A stretch of 64,000 nucleotides of DNA, from positions 434,001 to 498,000 of the forward strand of contig NZ_FNJK01000001.1 in the NCBI RefSeq assembly GCF_900104225.1, read 5' to 3'. Shown here piece after piece: positions 1 to 8,646 of the stretch. The stretch comes from Streptococcus equinus (lineage in GTDB: Bacteria > Bacillota > Bacilli > Lactobacillales > Streptococcaceae). Within the stretch, counting starts at the first letter, position 1, and the number at the start of each line of letters is the position of its first letter. A program made the translations under genes and the position numbers. The notes beneath the pieces were generated by a model that saw nothing but the letters and a program-made list of their open reading frames with translations, did no database searches and was not told the DNA's origin.

Positions 1-2
1 GT

Positions 3-47
3 ACTGGTTTGGATGAAGCGTGGGATAGCATTTTAGAAGAATTGTAA
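3..47 (+). CDS. 3' end of an unidentified gene (partial)
   Basis: An open frame enters from the left edge and ends at a TAA at 45-47, giving a C-terminal tail TGLDEAWDSILEEL. A rho-independent terminator follows directly, which supports this as a real gene end. Fourteen residues are too few to name a family. Confidence 0.55.
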   Translation, partial: TGLDEAWDSILEEL

Positions 48-52
48 TAATG

Positions 53-84
53 AAAGTCTGAATGAAAAGATTCAGGCTTTTTTC
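53..84 (+). terminator. rho-independent terminator
   Basis: A 10-bp stem (AAGTCTGAAT with ATTCAGGCTT, one G-U pair) is followed by a T run. It ends the partial gene at the window edge and separates it from the mmuP promoter. Confidence 0.8.
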
Positions 85-89
85 ATTGT

Positions 90-127
90 TATAGTTTTTA
101 ACTAATGGATTGATAGTTAAACACTAT
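90..127 (+). promoter_or_regulatory. Two tandem MET boxes (MtaR/MetR-type operators)
   Basis: TATAGTTTTTAACTA begins at 90 and ATAGTTAAACACTAT spans 113-127. Both resemble the streptococcal methionine-regulator palindrome TATAGTT-N-AACTATA recognised by LysR-family MtaR/MetR. Their centres lie about 65 and 43 bases before the predicted transcript start, the usual geometry for a LysR-type activator. The downstream genes belong to methionine metabolism, which fits. The regulator itself is not in the window. Confidence 0.65.
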
Positions 128-147
128 TATCATTTCTTAAAATCTTG

Positions 148-156
148 TGATATGAT
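148..156 (+). promoter_or_regulatory. mmuP promoter (extended -10)
   Basis: TGATATGAT forms an extended -10 element (TGn plus TATGAT at 151-156). No good -35 hexamer lies 17 bases upstream, consistent with dependence on the activator bound at the adjacent MET boxes. Confidence 0.6.
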
Positions 157-183
157 AGATATATTACGGATTGAGAGGCGTAT

Positions 184-1560
184 ATGGAAAATCATAATTT
201 TGAAAATGAAGGTCAATTCCAGCGTAAGATGACTAGTAGACATTTGTTTATGTTATCTTTAGGTGGGGTTATTGGGACAGGCTTGTTTTTAAGTTCTGGT
301 TACACGATTGCTCAGGCAGGTCCTTTAGGAGCTGTTTTATCTTATCTGGTTGGCGCGGTTGTTGTGTATTTGGTGATGCTATCCTTAGGTGAATTAGCAG
401 TTGCTATGCCAGTTACAGGGTCATTTCATACCTATGCTACAAAATTCATCAGTCCAGGAACTGGATTTACAGTGGCATGGTTATACTGGATTTGTTGGAC
501 GGTAGCACTTGGAACAGAGTTCTTAGGAGCAGCGATGTTAATGGGACGATGGTTTCCAGAAGTGCCAACTTGGATTTTTGCGACATTTTTTGCGTTGGTT
601 ATCTTTGCCATTAATGCACTAAGTGTGCGAAGTTTTGCGGAAGCTGAGTCATTTTTTGCTTCGATTAAAGTTATTGCAATCATCATTTTTATCATCTTAG
701 GACTTGGTGCTATGTTTGGGTTGGTTAGTTTTGATGGGCAACATCAGGCAATTTTATTTACTAATTTAACAGCTAATGGTGCTTTTCCTAAGGGATTTGC
801 CGCGGTTGTTTCAGTTATGTTGGCTGTTAACTATGCATTTTCTGGGACAGAATTGATTGGGATTGCTGCTGGTGAAACCGATAATCCTAAAGAAGCTGTG
901 CCAAAAGCTATTAAAACAACTATTGGACGCTTAGTGATTTTCTTTGTTTTGACCATTGTTGTCTTGGCTTCGCTTTTACCGATGAAGGAAGCAGGCGTTT
1001 CAACGGCCCCTTTTGTTGATGTTTTTGATAAAATGGGGATTCCCTTTGCAGCTGATTTGATGAATTTTGTTATCTTAACAGCGATTCTATCAGCTGGCAA
1101 TTCAGGACTTTATGCATCAAGTCGTATGCTGTGGTCCCTGGCAAATGAAGGCATGCTTTCTCAGAAAGTTGTTAAAATCAATGAACATGGAGTTCCGATG
1201 CGTGCCTTATTGTTATCAATGGTTGGTGCGGTACTTGCTTTATTTTCAAGTATCTATGCGGCTGATACGGTTTATCTTGCTTTGGTATCTATTGCAGGTT
1301 TTGCGGTGGTGGTTGTATGGTTATCAATTCCACTAGCACAGATTCATTTTCGAAAAGCTTTTTTGAAAAATCATTCTTTGGATGAATTATCGTATAAAAC
1401 ACCATTTACACCAGTTTTGCCTTACGTTACAATTATTCTATTATTGATTTCTATTGTTGGAATCGCTTGGGATGCTTCACAGCGTGCTGGTTTGTATTTT
1501 GGTATTCCGTTTATTGTTTTGTGTTATTTGTATCATTATTTACGTTTTAAAAAATGGTAG
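184..1560 (+). CDS. mmuP: S-methylmethionine permease (APC family)
   Basis: A 458-residue integral membrane protein of the amino acid-polyamine-organocation (APC) superfamily with about 12 hydrophobic segments. The first carries the family motif GGVIGTGLFLSSG near residues 27-39. General family membership is clear from the sequence; the substrate is assigned from context, because homocysteine S-methyltransferase starts 10 bases downstream and MET boxes precede the gene. In this pair the permease imports S-methylmethionine as methyl donor. The ATG at 184 follows GAGAGG. It could otherwise be a broader amino-acid permease. Confidence 0.85.
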   Translation: MENHNFENEGQFQRKMTSRHLFMLSLGGVIGTGLFLSSGYTIAQAGPLGAVLSYLVGAVVVYLVMLSLGELAVAMPVTGSFHTYATKFISPGTGFTVAWLYWICWTVALGTEFLGAAMLMGRWFPEVPTWIFATFFALVIFAINALSVRSFAEAESFFASIKVIAIIIFIILGLGAMFGLVSFDGQHQAILFTNLTANGAFPKGFAAVVSVMLAVNYAFSGTELIGIAAGETDNPKEAVPKAIKTTIGRLVIFFVLTIVVLASLLPMKEAGVSTAPFVDVFDKMGIPFAADLMNFVILTAILSAGNSGLYASSRMLWSLANEGMLSQKVVKINEHGVPMRALLLSMVGAVLALFSSIYAADTVYLALVSIAGFAVVVVWLSIPLAQIHFRKAFLKNHSLDELSYKTPFTPVLPYVTIILLLISIVGIAWDASQRAGLYFGIPFIVLCYLYHYLRFKKW

Positions 1561-1570
1561 GAAAAATCTT

Positions 1571-2515
1571 ATGGGAAAATTTAAAGAAATATTAGCGTCA
1601 AATGATTATGTTATTTTGGATGGGGCGCTAGGTACTGAGTTAGAAAATCGTGGATATGACGTTTCTGGAAAACTTTGGTCGGCAAAATACTTGCTTGAAA
1701 ATCCTCAAGTTATCCAAGATTTGCATAAAGATTACTTGCAATCAGGTGCTGATATTATGACAACGTCAAGCTATCAGGCAACTGTTCAAGGGCTTGAAGA
1801 TTATGGCTTATCTGAAGTAGAAGCACTTAAGACGATTGCTTTGACAGTCGACTTAGCTAAAAATGCTCGTGATAACTTTTGGCAAAGTTTATCTGATGAT
1901 GAGAAAGAAAAGCGTCAGTATCCTTTGATTGCTGGCGATGTTGGTCCTTACGCTGCCTATTTAGCAGATGGCTCAGAGTATACTGGAGATTATCAGCTGT
2001 CTAAAGAAGCTTTCAAAGACTTTCATCGCTCACGTATTCAAACGCTGCTTGCAGCAGGTAGTGATTTTTTGGCTATCGAAACGATTCCAAATGTAGTGGA
2101 AGCGCAGGCTTTGATTGAACTGTTAGCAGATGAATTTCCTGATACGGAAGCTTACATGTCTTTCACGGCACAAAATACTATCAGCATTTCTGATGGGACA
2201 CCGATTGAAGAGGTGGCAGCTTTATGTGATAGCAGTCAGCAAGTATTGGCTTTAGGAATCAATTGTAGTCGACCAGCTATTATCTCAGGTTTGTTAAAAG
2301 GTCTTCGTGCTGCCACTCAGAAACCTTTGGTTACTTACCCAAATTCAGGTGAAGTTTATGACGGAGCAACACAAACTTGGAAATCATCACCAGATAATTC
2401 ACACACGCTTTGTGAAAATAGCCAAGTATGGCATCAATTAGGTGCAAAAGTTGTTGGTGGCTGTTGTCGTACAAGACCAGAAGATATTAAATTGTTAGCT
2501 ACGAAATTAAAATAA
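1571..2515 (+). CDS. mmuM: Homocysteine S-methyltransferase
   Basis: A 314-residue enzyme that moves a methyl group from S-methylmethionine (or S-adenosylmethionine) to homocysteine, giving methionine in the cytoplasm. It starts with the family's N-terminal GALGTELE segment. The three zinc-binding cysteines are visible as GINCS (about residue 231) and the C-terminal GGCCRT. The ATG at 1571 is chosen because AGGA lies just upstream and the protein then begins where family members do; a longer upstream-extended frame would overlap mmuP. It forms a two-gene operon with mmuP. Confidence 0.92.
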   Translation: MGKFKEILASNDYVILDGALGTELENRGYDVSGKLWSAKYLLENPQVIQDLHKDYLQSGADIMTTSSYQATVQGLEDYGLSEVEALKTIALTVDLAKNARDNFWQSLSDDEKEKRQYPLIAGDVGPYAAYLADGSEYTGDYQLSKEAFKDFHRSRIQTLLAAGSDFLAIETIPNVVEAQALIELLADEFPDTEAYMSFTAQNTISISDGTPIEEVAALCDSSQQVLALGINCSRPAIISGLLKGLRAATQKPLVTYPNSGEVYDGATQTWKSSPDNSHTLCENSQVWHQLGAKVVGGCCRTRPEDIKLLATKLK

Positions 2516-2545
2516 AAACGTTTGGATTTTTCCAAACGTTTTTAT
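2514..2545. terminator. Bidirectional terminator between mmuM and the DUF1275 gene
   Basis: AAAAACGTTTGGA and its exact complement flank a TTTT loop, with T runs on both strands. The convergent gene on the minus strand stops four bases further on, so the hairpin can end both transcripts. Confidence 0.85.
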
Positions 2546-2548
2546 TTA

Positions 2549-3235
2549 TTAGATATTTGATTTTTGAAGACGATAGCGGATAACCACGCTTGTGTAATGA
2601 TAAATGATTGTGGCTAATGTGAGTGATACTATCCAAATTGTTTTGACTTGAATGAAATGGTGGATAATCGCAACAAAAACAGCACCAAAGATGAAACTAA
2701 CAACAACTAGAGAGTAATTAACAGCTTGACGTTTCATTTTAGCGGTCTTGTCTTCAACGGTTAAGTAGTTATGCCATGCTGTAATCATTTTACGGTAATT
2801 TCCAGAAGTCATCAAAATCGAATAAGCATGCGATTCAATTTGACTACCAGAGAAGGTTAAGGTTAGCAAACCAGTACCTAGCGCTAGTAGAATTACCCAA
2901 AGTAAACGATTTTCTGGTAATAGGGGCAAAACAATGGTTACAAACAATAACGGTAAGATGGCGTAGGCACGCCAAAAAGCTGTTTTTGCTTTAGCACGTA
3001 CACGTAATCCAAACATAAATCCGAGTGAAAAGAAGAAAACTGAGTAGAAACGGATAAGTGTTTGATGAAGTGAGCTATGACCAATATCAGCGATAAGAAA
3101 AAGAATATTTCCGGTTTGGGTGGCAACTAGTGTATCAAATTGAATCTGACAATAGACATCTAGGGCTCCACCTAAAAATCCGAGTAAGACTGCTTCAAAA
3201 CGACTGTTCTGAGGCATGTATTCTAAATCATTCAC
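2549..3235 (-). CDS. DUF1275 (YoaK-like) membrane protein
   Basis: A 228-residue polytopic membrane protein of the YoaK/DUF1275 family, function unknown. The family pattern GFLGGALDVYC followed by TQTGNILFL is present in the first 45 residues, with about six hydrophobic segments after it. It begins with GTG: AAGGA lies six bases upstream of that codon, whereas the nearby ATG at 3240 runs into a stop at once. It stands alone on the minus strand between converging mmuM and clpL's 3' side. Confidence 0.8.
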   Translation of the reverse strand: MNDLEYMPQNSRFEAVLLGFLGGALDVYCQIQFDTLVATQTGNILFLIADIGHSSLHQTLIRFYSVFFFSLGFMFGLRVRAKAKTAFWRAYAILPLLFVTIVLPLLPENRLLWVILLALGTGLLTLTFSGSQIESHAYSILMTSGNYRKMITAWHNYLTVEDKTAKMKRQAVNYSLVVVSFIFGAVFVAIIHHFIQVKTIWIVSLTLATIIYHYTSVVIRYRLQKSNI

Positions 3236-3349
3236 ACCATGTCCTTCTTTCTAATAGAGTCAACAGACTTATTGTAACATTTTATATGATAAGGTACTAG
3301 GGGATTTTTAGAAAAATCTTGTTAAAACCATATGAGAGTATAATATAGT

Positions 3350-3386
3350 AGAAAATATCCCAACCTAAGGAAATTAGGTTGGGATA
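3350..3386 (-). terminator. clpL terminator
   Basis: A perfect 13-bp stem (TATCCCAACCTAA, 3356-3368, and its complement 3374-3386) with a five-base loop. On the minus strand it is followed by a short T-rich tail. Confidence 0.75.
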
Positions 3387-3434
3387 TTAGGAGATTAGGA
3401 GTGCTTAGAAAAGTTGGAATTGCCACTACATGGC

Positions 3435-5543
3435 TTATTTTTCGCTGATAACAAGTTCTCCGTCAACCATATCAGCTTTAAGGTGTTTAACATCTGTGTG
3501 ATCAAGGTAGAAATCAGTGATTTTATCACGAATTTCTTGTTCGATAACACGGCGGAGTGGTCGAACACCCATGGCTTCATCGTAACCTTCTTCGATAAGG
3601 TGTTTTTTAGCATCATCGCTGACAACTAGATCAATACCTTTCTTAGCGATAGTCTTGCTGACTTCTGCCAACATCAAGTCAACAATGTCATTCAAATCTT
3701 CCTTAGTTAAGTGAGAGAATTCGATAATACCATTGAAACGGTTAAGAAATTCAGGACGGAAGTAAGGAGCAATACGGTCCATAATCTTCATGTCTTTGTC
3801 TTCTTGACCAGTCAAAGCTTCATTACCAAATCCAGCATTTGAAGTAGCAATGATAACAGTATTTTTGAAGTTAATTGTATTACCTTGACCATCTGTCAAA
3901 CGACCATCATCCAAAACTTGAAGAAGAAGTGTGATAACTTGTGGGTCTGCTTTTTCAATTTCGTCAAGAAGGACGATTGAGTAAGGATTACGACGAACAC
4001 GTTCTGTAAGAGTGTTGTTGTTGTCATCATAACCAACGTAACCAGCAGTAGTACCAATTAATTTTGAAACTGCAGTACGATCTGAGTATTCAGACATATC
4101 AAGACGAATGATAGCATCTTTTGAACCAAACATATCAAGAGCTAATTGTTTAGCAAGTTCAGTTTTACCAACACCAGTAGGTCCTACAAAGAGGAAGCTA
4201 CCAATTGGTCGGTTACCTTCGTCAAAACCAGCACGGTTACGACGGATGGCACGAGCAACAGCTTCAACAGCTTCGTCTTGGCCAATAACTTTACCTTTCA
4301 AGCGACTAGCCAATTCTTTCAAACGTTCAATATCAGAAGCTCCCATGTTTGAGACAGGAACACCAGTTAGACGTTCAACGGATTCAGCAACGTCATTAAC
4401 GGTAGCAGTAACTTTCTTGTCTTCAGTGTGATTATCGATTTGTTTTTGCAATTCTTCGATACGCACTTTGGCATTAAGAGCTGCTTCGTAATCTTCTTTA
4501 GCGGCAGCGGCTTCTTGTTTTTCTTTTTGTTCTGCGATTTCTTTTTCCAAAGATTTCACATCAGTAACAGGATGTTGTGCAGCTAAGTGAGCAGCAGTCA
4601 TATCAATCAAGTCAATTGCTTTATCTGGCAAGCTACGTTGTGGAATGTATTGGATTGAAAAGTCAACGGCAGCTTTTAAGACATTATCTGGAAGGATAAC
4701 ATTGTGATGTTTTTCGTACAAGTCACGAATACCCATCAAGATATTAAAGCTGTCTTGAGCTGACGGCGCATTAACTTTTACTTCATTAAAACGACGTGCA
4801 AGTGCAGCATTTTTCAAAATAGTGTTACGATATTCGTCTTGAGTAGTTGCACCGATAACAGTTAATTCACCACGAGAAAGAGCTGGTTTAAGAATATCAG
4901 CTAAACCTTTTGAACCAGAGTCACCACCAGTAGAACCAGCACCGAGAATCTGGTGAATTTCATCGAAGAAGAGAATGATATTACCAGCATCTTTAACTTC
5001 TTTAACAAGGTTTTGGATATTTTCTTCAAAAGCTCCACGGTATTGTGTACCTGCTTCAAGACCAGCAATATCAATAGAAATAATTTCTTTATTTTTAATT
5101 GCCGCAGGGACATCACCATTGACAATAGCTTGCGCTAATCCTTCAACGACAGCTGTCTTACCAACACCGGCATCACCAACAAGAACAGGATTATTTTTTG
5201 TACGACGTGACAAGATTTCAGCTGTTTCTTGGATTTCTTTGTTGCGTCCAATAACAGGATCGAGTTCGTTATTACGGGCACGTTCAGTCAAGTTAGTTCC
5301 TAATTTTGCCAAGATGCCATCTTCTTTAGGAGTTGAAGTAGGAGTGCCTTCCTGGTATTCAGGGTTCCCTGGAAGTTTGCCTGTTTGTCGATATTGTGCA
5401 AATTCTTCAGGAGTCACTTCACGTCCGTTAATGAGGTAGCGTTTGTTTTCTGAATTATAGCCACCCATATTGCCCATTAGTTGATTGAAGATATCATCCA
5501 TGTTTCCAAAAGGATCTCTTCCATAAAATTGATTGTTTGCCAT
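3435..5543 (-). CDS. clpL: ATP-dependent chaperone ClpL
   Basis: A 702-residue AAA+ disaggregase of the Clp/Hsp100 class. The N-terminal segment [12 protein letters not shown] with [14 protein letters not shown] is typical of streptococcal ClpL, and the ClpC/ClpE-type zinc finger or Clp-N domain is absent. Two nucleotide-binding modules are visible: Walker A GDAGVGKT (about residue 122) with FFDEIHQ, and GPTGVGKT (about 456) with LLDEIEKA. A coiled middle segment (about 330-375) separates them. It refolds heat-damaged proteins and is not expected to pair with ClpP. Start chosen from AGAGGT upstream. A CtsR operator in the promoter indicates heat-shock control. Confidence 0.93.
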   Translation of the reverse strand: MANNQFYGRDPFGNMDDIFNQLMGNMGGYNSENKRYLINGREVTPEEFAQYRQTGKLPGNPEYQEGTPTSTPKEDGILAKLGTNLTERARNNELDPVIGRNKEIQETAEILSRRTKNNPVLVGDAGVGKTAVVEGLAQAIVNGDVPAAIKNKEIISIDIAGLEAGTQYRGAFEENIQNLVKEVKDAGNIILFFDEIHQILGAGSTGGDSGSKGLADILKPALSRGELTVIGATTQDEYRNTILKNAALARRFNEVKVNAPSAQDSFNILMGIRDLYEKHHNVILPDNVLKAAVDFSIQYIPQRSLPDKAIDLIDMTAAHLAAQHPVTDVKSLEKEIAEQKEKQEAAAAKEDYEAALNAKVRIEELQKQIDNHTEDKKVTATVNDVAESVERLTGVPVSNMGASDIERLKELASRLKGKVIGQDEAVEAVARAIRRNRAGFDEGNRPIGSFLFVGPTGVGKTELAKQLALDMFGSKDAIIRLDMSEYSDRTAVSKLIGTTAGYVGYDDNNNTLTERVRRNPYSIVLLDEIEKADPQVITLLLQVLDDGRLTDGQGNTINFKNTVIIATSNAGFGNEALTGQEDKDMKIMDRIAPYFRPEFLNRFNGIIEFSHLTKEDLNDIVDLMLAEVSKTIAKKGIDLVVSDDAKKHLIEEGYDEAMGVRPLRRVIEQEIRDKITDFYLDHTDVKHLKADMVDGELVISEK

Positions 5544-5610
5544 ATATATTACCTCTTTTCATTCTTAAAGTAGTTCCAAATGATATTATGCTATGATTTG
5601 GAAGATTGAA

Positions 5611-5671
5611 GGTAGTTTCTCTTTAGTCTTTACATATCGGAGTAGAGAGGTCGTATTTAAAGAGAACTATC
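5611..5671 (-). other. Long stem-loop in the clpL 5' leader
   Basis: GGTAGTTTCTCTTTA at 5611-5625 is complementary, with one bulged base, to TAAAGAGAACTATC at 5658-5671. It lies in the roughly 150-base untranslated leader between the clpL promoter and its start codon. Role unknown. Confidence 0.5.
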
Positions 5672-5701
5672 AATTGTTCCTATCAATCACCTTCTGAGGA
5701 T

Positions 5702-5731
5702 ATAATACACCTTTGGTCAGTAAAAGTCAAA
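5702..5731 (-). promoter_or_regulatory. clpL promoter with overlapping CtsR operator
   Basis: Reading the minus strand, TTGACT (5730-5725), a 17-base spacer and TATTAT (5707-5702) form a sigma-A promoter. On the plus strand, GGTCAGTAAAAGTCAAA at 5715-5731 matches the CtsR heptad repeat RGTCAAANANRGTCAAA with two differences. The operator covers the -35 and spacer, as expected for repression in the absence of heat stress. Confidence 0.75.
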
Positions 5732-5773
5732 GATTTATGCGCAGAAAATACGATTTTTTTAAACCGTAAGCGT

Positions 5774-5801
5774 TTGATGTTTTTTAAAGTGATACTATAA
5801 T
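5774..5801 (+). promoter_or_regulatory. Candidate distal promoter towards rplJ
   Basis: TTGATG, a 16-base spacer and TATAAT. It points at rplJ but lies more than 300 bases upstream, and a stronger promoter lies closer. The roughly 100 bases between the two are AT-rich with no gene seen. Confidence 0.35.
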
Positions 5802-5907
5802 ATGATTTCAAAAGAAAAATTAAATTTTGAATAAGGATTATATACCTGTAATTTAATAGTAGAAAATCTTAAAAATAAAAAAATTAATAAAAAATAATCA
5901 AAAAGTG

Positions 5908-5936
5908 TTGACACCTTCTAGAATCTAAGTTATAAT
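5908..5936 (+). promoter_or_regulatory. rplJL promoter
   Basis: TTGACA (5908-5913), exactly 17 bases, TATAAT (5931-5936). This is a consensus sigma-A promoter. The transcript should start near 5943 and carry the L10 leader. Confidence 0.85.
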
Positions 5937-5942
5937 GATTAA

Positions 5943-6090
5943 GGTTTTGTAATGAAACTGACCTAAGACAGCAGGGGAGCCGTGCTCGTAATATTCCTGC
6001 CGAGGCACAAAACGTAATGATGAAAATAACGTATTTGTACTTTCGTGTCTAGGTTTAGGTGCGAATTTTTTTGTGCCTAGCCCAAAAATA
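5943..6090 (+). promoter_or_regulatory. Ribosomal protein L10 leader RNA
   Basis: A roughly 165-base leader between a consensus promoter and rplJ. It contains the GCAGGGGAGCCG / TTCCTGCCGAGGC pairing typical of the Firmicute L10 leader. A second stem near 6048-6083 (CTAGGTTTAGGTGC with GTGCCTAG around a T-rich loop) may be the attenuating hairpin. The known role of this family is feedback control, in which the L10-L12 complex binds its own mRNA. Confidence 0.75.
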
Positions 6091-6109
6091 ATAACGGAGG
6101 TAAAAACTA

Positions 6110-6613
6110 ATGAGTGAAGCAGTTATTGCTAAAAAAGCTGAACTAGTTGATGCTGTTGCTGAAAAAATGAAAGCCGCTGCATCTATCGTTGTAGTTGATT
6201 CACGTGGTCTTACAGTTGAACAAGATACAGTTCTTCGTCGTAATCTTCGCGAAAACGGTGTTGAATTTAAAGTTATCAAAAATTCAATCTTGACTCGTGC
6301 AGCTGAAAAAGCAGGTCTTGCTGAAATGAAAGATCTTTTCGTAGGACCATCTGCAGTAGCATTTTCTAACGAAGATGTTGTTGCACCAGCAAAAGTTCTT
6401 AGTGACTTTGCTAAAGACGCTGAAGCACTTGAAATCAAAGGTGGAGCAATCGAAGGCGCTGTATCTTCAAAAGAAGAAATCGCTGCCCTTGCATCATTGC
6501 CAAACCGCGAAGGACTTCTATCTATGCTCCTTTCTGTACTTCAAGCGCCAGTTCGCAACGTTGCACTTGCTGTCAAAGCAGTTGCAGACAACAAAGAAGA
6601 CGACGCTGCTTAA
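6110..6613 (+). CDS. rplJ: 50S ribosomal protein L10
   Basis: A 167-residue protein matching L10 in length and sequence: an N-terminal RNA-binding domain containing [12 protein letters not shown] and [10 protein letters not shown], and a C-terminal helix that carries L12 dimers. It anchors the stalk of the large ribosomal subunit. GGAGG precedes the ATG. It is co-transcribed with rplL and controlled by the leader upstream. Confidence 0.97.
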   Translation: MSEAVIAKKAELVDAVAEKMKAAASIVVVDSRGLTVEQDTVLRRNLRENGVEFKVIKNSILTRAAEKAGLAEMKDLFVGPSAVAFSNEDVVAPAKVLSDFAKDAEALEIKGGAIEGAVSSKEEIAALASLPNREGLLSMLLSVLQAPVRNVALAVKAVADNKEDDAA

Positions 6614-6620
6614 TGCGTAT

Positions 6621-6637
6621 GGTAGCCTGAGGCTACC
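6621..6637 (+). other. Intergenic stem-loop between rplJ and rplL
   Basis: GGTAGCC and GGCTACC are perfectly paired around TGA. No T run follows, so it is not a terminator. It may be a processing or mRNA-stability element that lets rplL be made in excess of rplJ. Confidence 0.5.
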
Positions 6638-6680
6638 AACAATTATCTAATAAACATTAATATTTTTGGAGGAATCTACA

Positions 6681-7049
6681 ATGGCATTGAACATTGAAAA
6701 CATTATTGCTGAAATTAAAGAAGCTTCAATCCTTGAATTGAACGATCTTGTAAAAGCTATCGAAGAAGAATTTGGTGTAACTGCAGCTGCTCCTGTAGCT
6801 GTAGCTGCTGCTGGTGCTGCAGACGCTGGTGCTGCTAAAGACTCATTTGACGTTGAATTGACTGCAGCTGGTGACAAAAAAGTTGCTGTTATCAAAGCTG
6901 TACGTGAAGTTACAGGTCTTGGTCTTAAAGAAGCTAAAGCTCTTGTTGATGGTGCACCTGCTAACGTTAAAGAAGGTGTTGCTACTGCAGAAGCTGAAGA
7001 AATCAAAGCTAAACTTGAAGAAGCTGGAGCTTCAGTTACTCTTAAATAA
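6681..7049 (+). CDS. rplL: 50S ribosomal protein L7/L12
   Basis: A 122-residue stalk protein. It has an N-terminal dimerisation helix ([20 protein letters not shown]), an alanine-rich hinge around residues 35-52, and the conserved C-terminal domain with [17 protein letters not shown] that contacts translation factors. The ATG at 6681 is chosen over an in-frame TTG at 6666, because GGAGG sits just before it and L12 proteins begin MALNIE. Confidence 0.97.
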   Translation: MALNIENIIAEIKEASILELNDLVKAIEEEFGVTAAAPVAVAAAGAADAGAAKDSFDVELTAAGDKKVAVIKAVREVTGLGLKEAKALVDGAPANVKEGVATAEAEEIKAKLEEAGASVTLK

Positions 7050-7082
7050 TAAGGTAACTACTCAAGTAGCCTAATAACACAG

Positions 7083-7114
7083 AACCGCTGGTCTTTGGAC
7101 TAGCGGTTTTTTTG
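7083..7114 (+). terminator. rplJL terminator
   Basis: A ten-base-pair stem, ACCGCTGGTC with GACTAGCGGT, TTTG loop, then seven T residues. Confidence 0.9.
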
Positions 7115-7196
7115 TTCTTTGAAAAGAGATTATTAATTGACATTTATAGTATGGAAGACTAAAATTTGAATAAAAGTAGCTGTTAGGAGAAGTCAA

Positions 7197-7523
7197 ATGA
7201 AGAGATTCTCAACTTATATTCGATTGTTGTATGTAGGGGTTATATTAGTGACAATAATCTTAGCTTTCCTTTCACCGAAAGAGATTGCTCTTCACTTTAA
7301 TAATAGTTTAGTAGATGAAAGTGGTAGTAAAACAAATCTTTTTATTTATCCAATTTTTACAGTTATCCTTGGAGAAGGAGGGATTCTTTGGTCAAAGTGG
7401 TACCGAAGCAAGCTTAAACTAAAAAATTATCCGATACTTTTATCCAGTGAAATTAAATTCATACAGACTTTATCATTGCTTGTTCTGATTTTTATTCTAG
7501 CAATGTTACATCAAGTTTTCTAG
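7197..7523 (+). CDS. Small DUF1648-like membrane protein
   Basis: A 108-residue protein with three hydrophobic segments (about 8-24, 47-63, 87-106). The stretch IALHFNNSLVDESGSKTN resembles the DUF1648 motif found at the N-terminus of SdpI-type immunity proteins, where a P-x-H-F/W-N pattern is followed by a polar turn. The rest of SdpI is missing. AGGAG precedes the ATG. Function unknown; the family link is by eye only. Confidence 0.6.
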   Translation: MKRFSTYIRLLYVGVILVTIILAFLSPKEIALHFNNSLVDESGSKTNLFIYPIFTVILGEGGILWSKWYRSKLKLKNYPILLSSEIKFIQTLSLLVLIFILAMLHQVF

Positions 7524-7536
7524 TTGTCTTTATCAA

Positions 7537-7572
7537 ACAAAAGAACTCTGAAAGTTTTCAGAGTTCTTTTGT
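7537..7572. terminator. Bidirectional terminator
   Basis: ACAAAAGAACTCTGAA and its exact complement pair across a short loop, with T-rich ends on each strand. The stop codon of the converging TetR gene lies inside the hairpin. Confidence 0.85.
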
Positions 7573-8172
7573 AAGTGTCTTATCTTCTAGCTCTTGACTA
7601 ACATCAAGATTGAAAAATTCTGTTATTTTGATAATCATCTTTTTGACGTCTTTGGCAATAACGTCAGGCCCTTCAGGATTTTCTTTTTTTAACCAGCAGC
7701 GTAAAACGTTGTAATAGCCTCCAATGATAAAATCCATGGCATAACTAATTTTGGTAACATCTCTACTGTAGGCAAACCAAGGGAGGGTAATGCTATCATA
7801 TACTTCTTTAGCGCGTCGATTGAATTGGTGGAAGAAGAGGTCAAAATGTTGATGTTTAATCAAGATTGATAACACATCACGCTCTTTATACCAAAATTCT
7901 AATGAACCAGATAGCATATCTTCAAAACTTTGTGTTTGAGCAAATTGTTGACGTTTCTGAAGGTATTCTTCAATAACTTTTTCGAAGTAATAGTTGAGAA
8001 GCTCTTGTTTATTTGAAAAATGACGGTAGAATGTTCGGCGGGAAATTTCAGAGCGTTCAAGAATCTCTTTGATTTTGATATCTTCGTATTTCTTTTCTTT
8101 CATAAGACAGATTAGGGCAAAGAAAAGTCTGTCTTTGGTATCTTTAATTTGTTTAATCTTACCGCATACCAT
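7558..8172 (-). CDS. TetR/AcrR-family transcriptional regulator
   Basis: A 204-residue repressor. The N-terminal helix-turn-helix (about residues 13-60) includes the family signature KIKEILERSEISRRTFYRHFSNKQEL. The C-terminal ligand domain contains FIIGGYYNVLRCWLKK, of the type seen in DhaS-like TetR proteins. No target gene is adjacent in an obvious divergent arrangement, so the regulated function cannot be told from the sequence. Confidence 0.85.
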   Translation of the reverse strand: MVCGKIKQIKDTKDRLFFALICLMKEKKYEDIKIKEILERSEISRRTFYRHFSNKQELLNYYFEKVIEEYLQKRQQFAQTQSFEDMLSGSLEFWYKERDVLSILIKHQHFDLFFHQFNRRAKEVYDSITLPWFAYSRDVTKISYAMDFIIGGYYNVLRCWLKKENPEGPDVIAKDVKKMIIKITEFFNLDVSQELEDKTLTKEL

Positions 8173-8393
8173 GATATAATCCTTTCTTTTGGGGCAAAAT
8201 TGGGAATATAAGTCAGTATTAGTTAAAGATATTATAGCACTCTCTTAGCAGTGATGGGGAAAAGAAGATAATTCTAAAACGTTTTCCACAAATGTAAACG
8301 TATTTATGATAGAAGATGATTACTTTTGATTGATAATGGACATAAATCTGAAAATATGTTATCATATGACGGTCAAAAAAGGGAGAGTAAGTT

Positions 8394-8582
8394 ATGCGGC
8401 AAAAGAAAAATTCGTTTCATGTTATGTCACTGGTTTATATGGCAATCTATTTAATTGCAATTTTTTATAATATCGAGCATCATCATAAGATATTCGTTTA
8501 TCTTTGGTCGGCAGTCTTTTTAGGAAATTTTGCTTTTGTTATCTATAGCCTTATGAAGCAACTAAGAAATCATAAAAATTGA
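8394..8582 (+). CDS. Small two-helix membrane protein, unknown
   Basis: A 62-residue peptide with two hydrophobic segments (about 11-27 and 32-51) and basic ends (MRQKKN and KQLRNHKN). A good ribosome site GGGAGAG lies 8 bases before the ATG and a terminator follows 10 bases after the stop, so a single-gene transcript is likely. I do not recognise a family. Confidence 0.6.
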   Translation: MRQKKNSFHVMSLVYMAIYLIAIFYNIEHHHKIFVYLWSAVFLGNFAFVIYSLMKQLRNHKN

Positions 8583-8592
8583 TTGATAATTT

Positions 8593-8617
8593 AGAAGTCT
8601 TGACTGACTTCTTTTTT
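8593..8617 (+). terminator. Terminator of the 62-residue gene
   Basis: AGAAGTC and GACTTCT pair around a six-base loop, then a T run. Confidence 0.75.
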
Positions 8618-8621
8618 AATA

Positions 8622-8645
8622 CAAAAAAGCCCAATATGGGCCTTT
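8622..8645 (-). terminator. Terminator of the deacetylase gene
   Basis: On the minus strand GGCCC pairs with GGGC around ATATT and is followed by six T residues, one base past the deacetylase stop codon. Confidence 0.7.
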
Positions 8646-8646
8646 A

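Noticed and set aside
2938..3126. 62-residue minus-strand open frame inside the DUF1275 gene
   Set aside because: It is a shifted frame of a well-supported membrane-protein gene and has no family resemblance or ribosome site.
4108..5439. Plus-strand open frames across clpL
   Set aside because: Antisense shadows of a strongly conserved coding region; they follow clpL codon periodicity and carry no independent signals.
8291..8306. cre-like ATGTAAACGTATTTA between the TetR gene and the 62-residue gene
   Set aside because: One mismatch at the conserved C and no sugar gene nearby; not strong enough to report as an operator.
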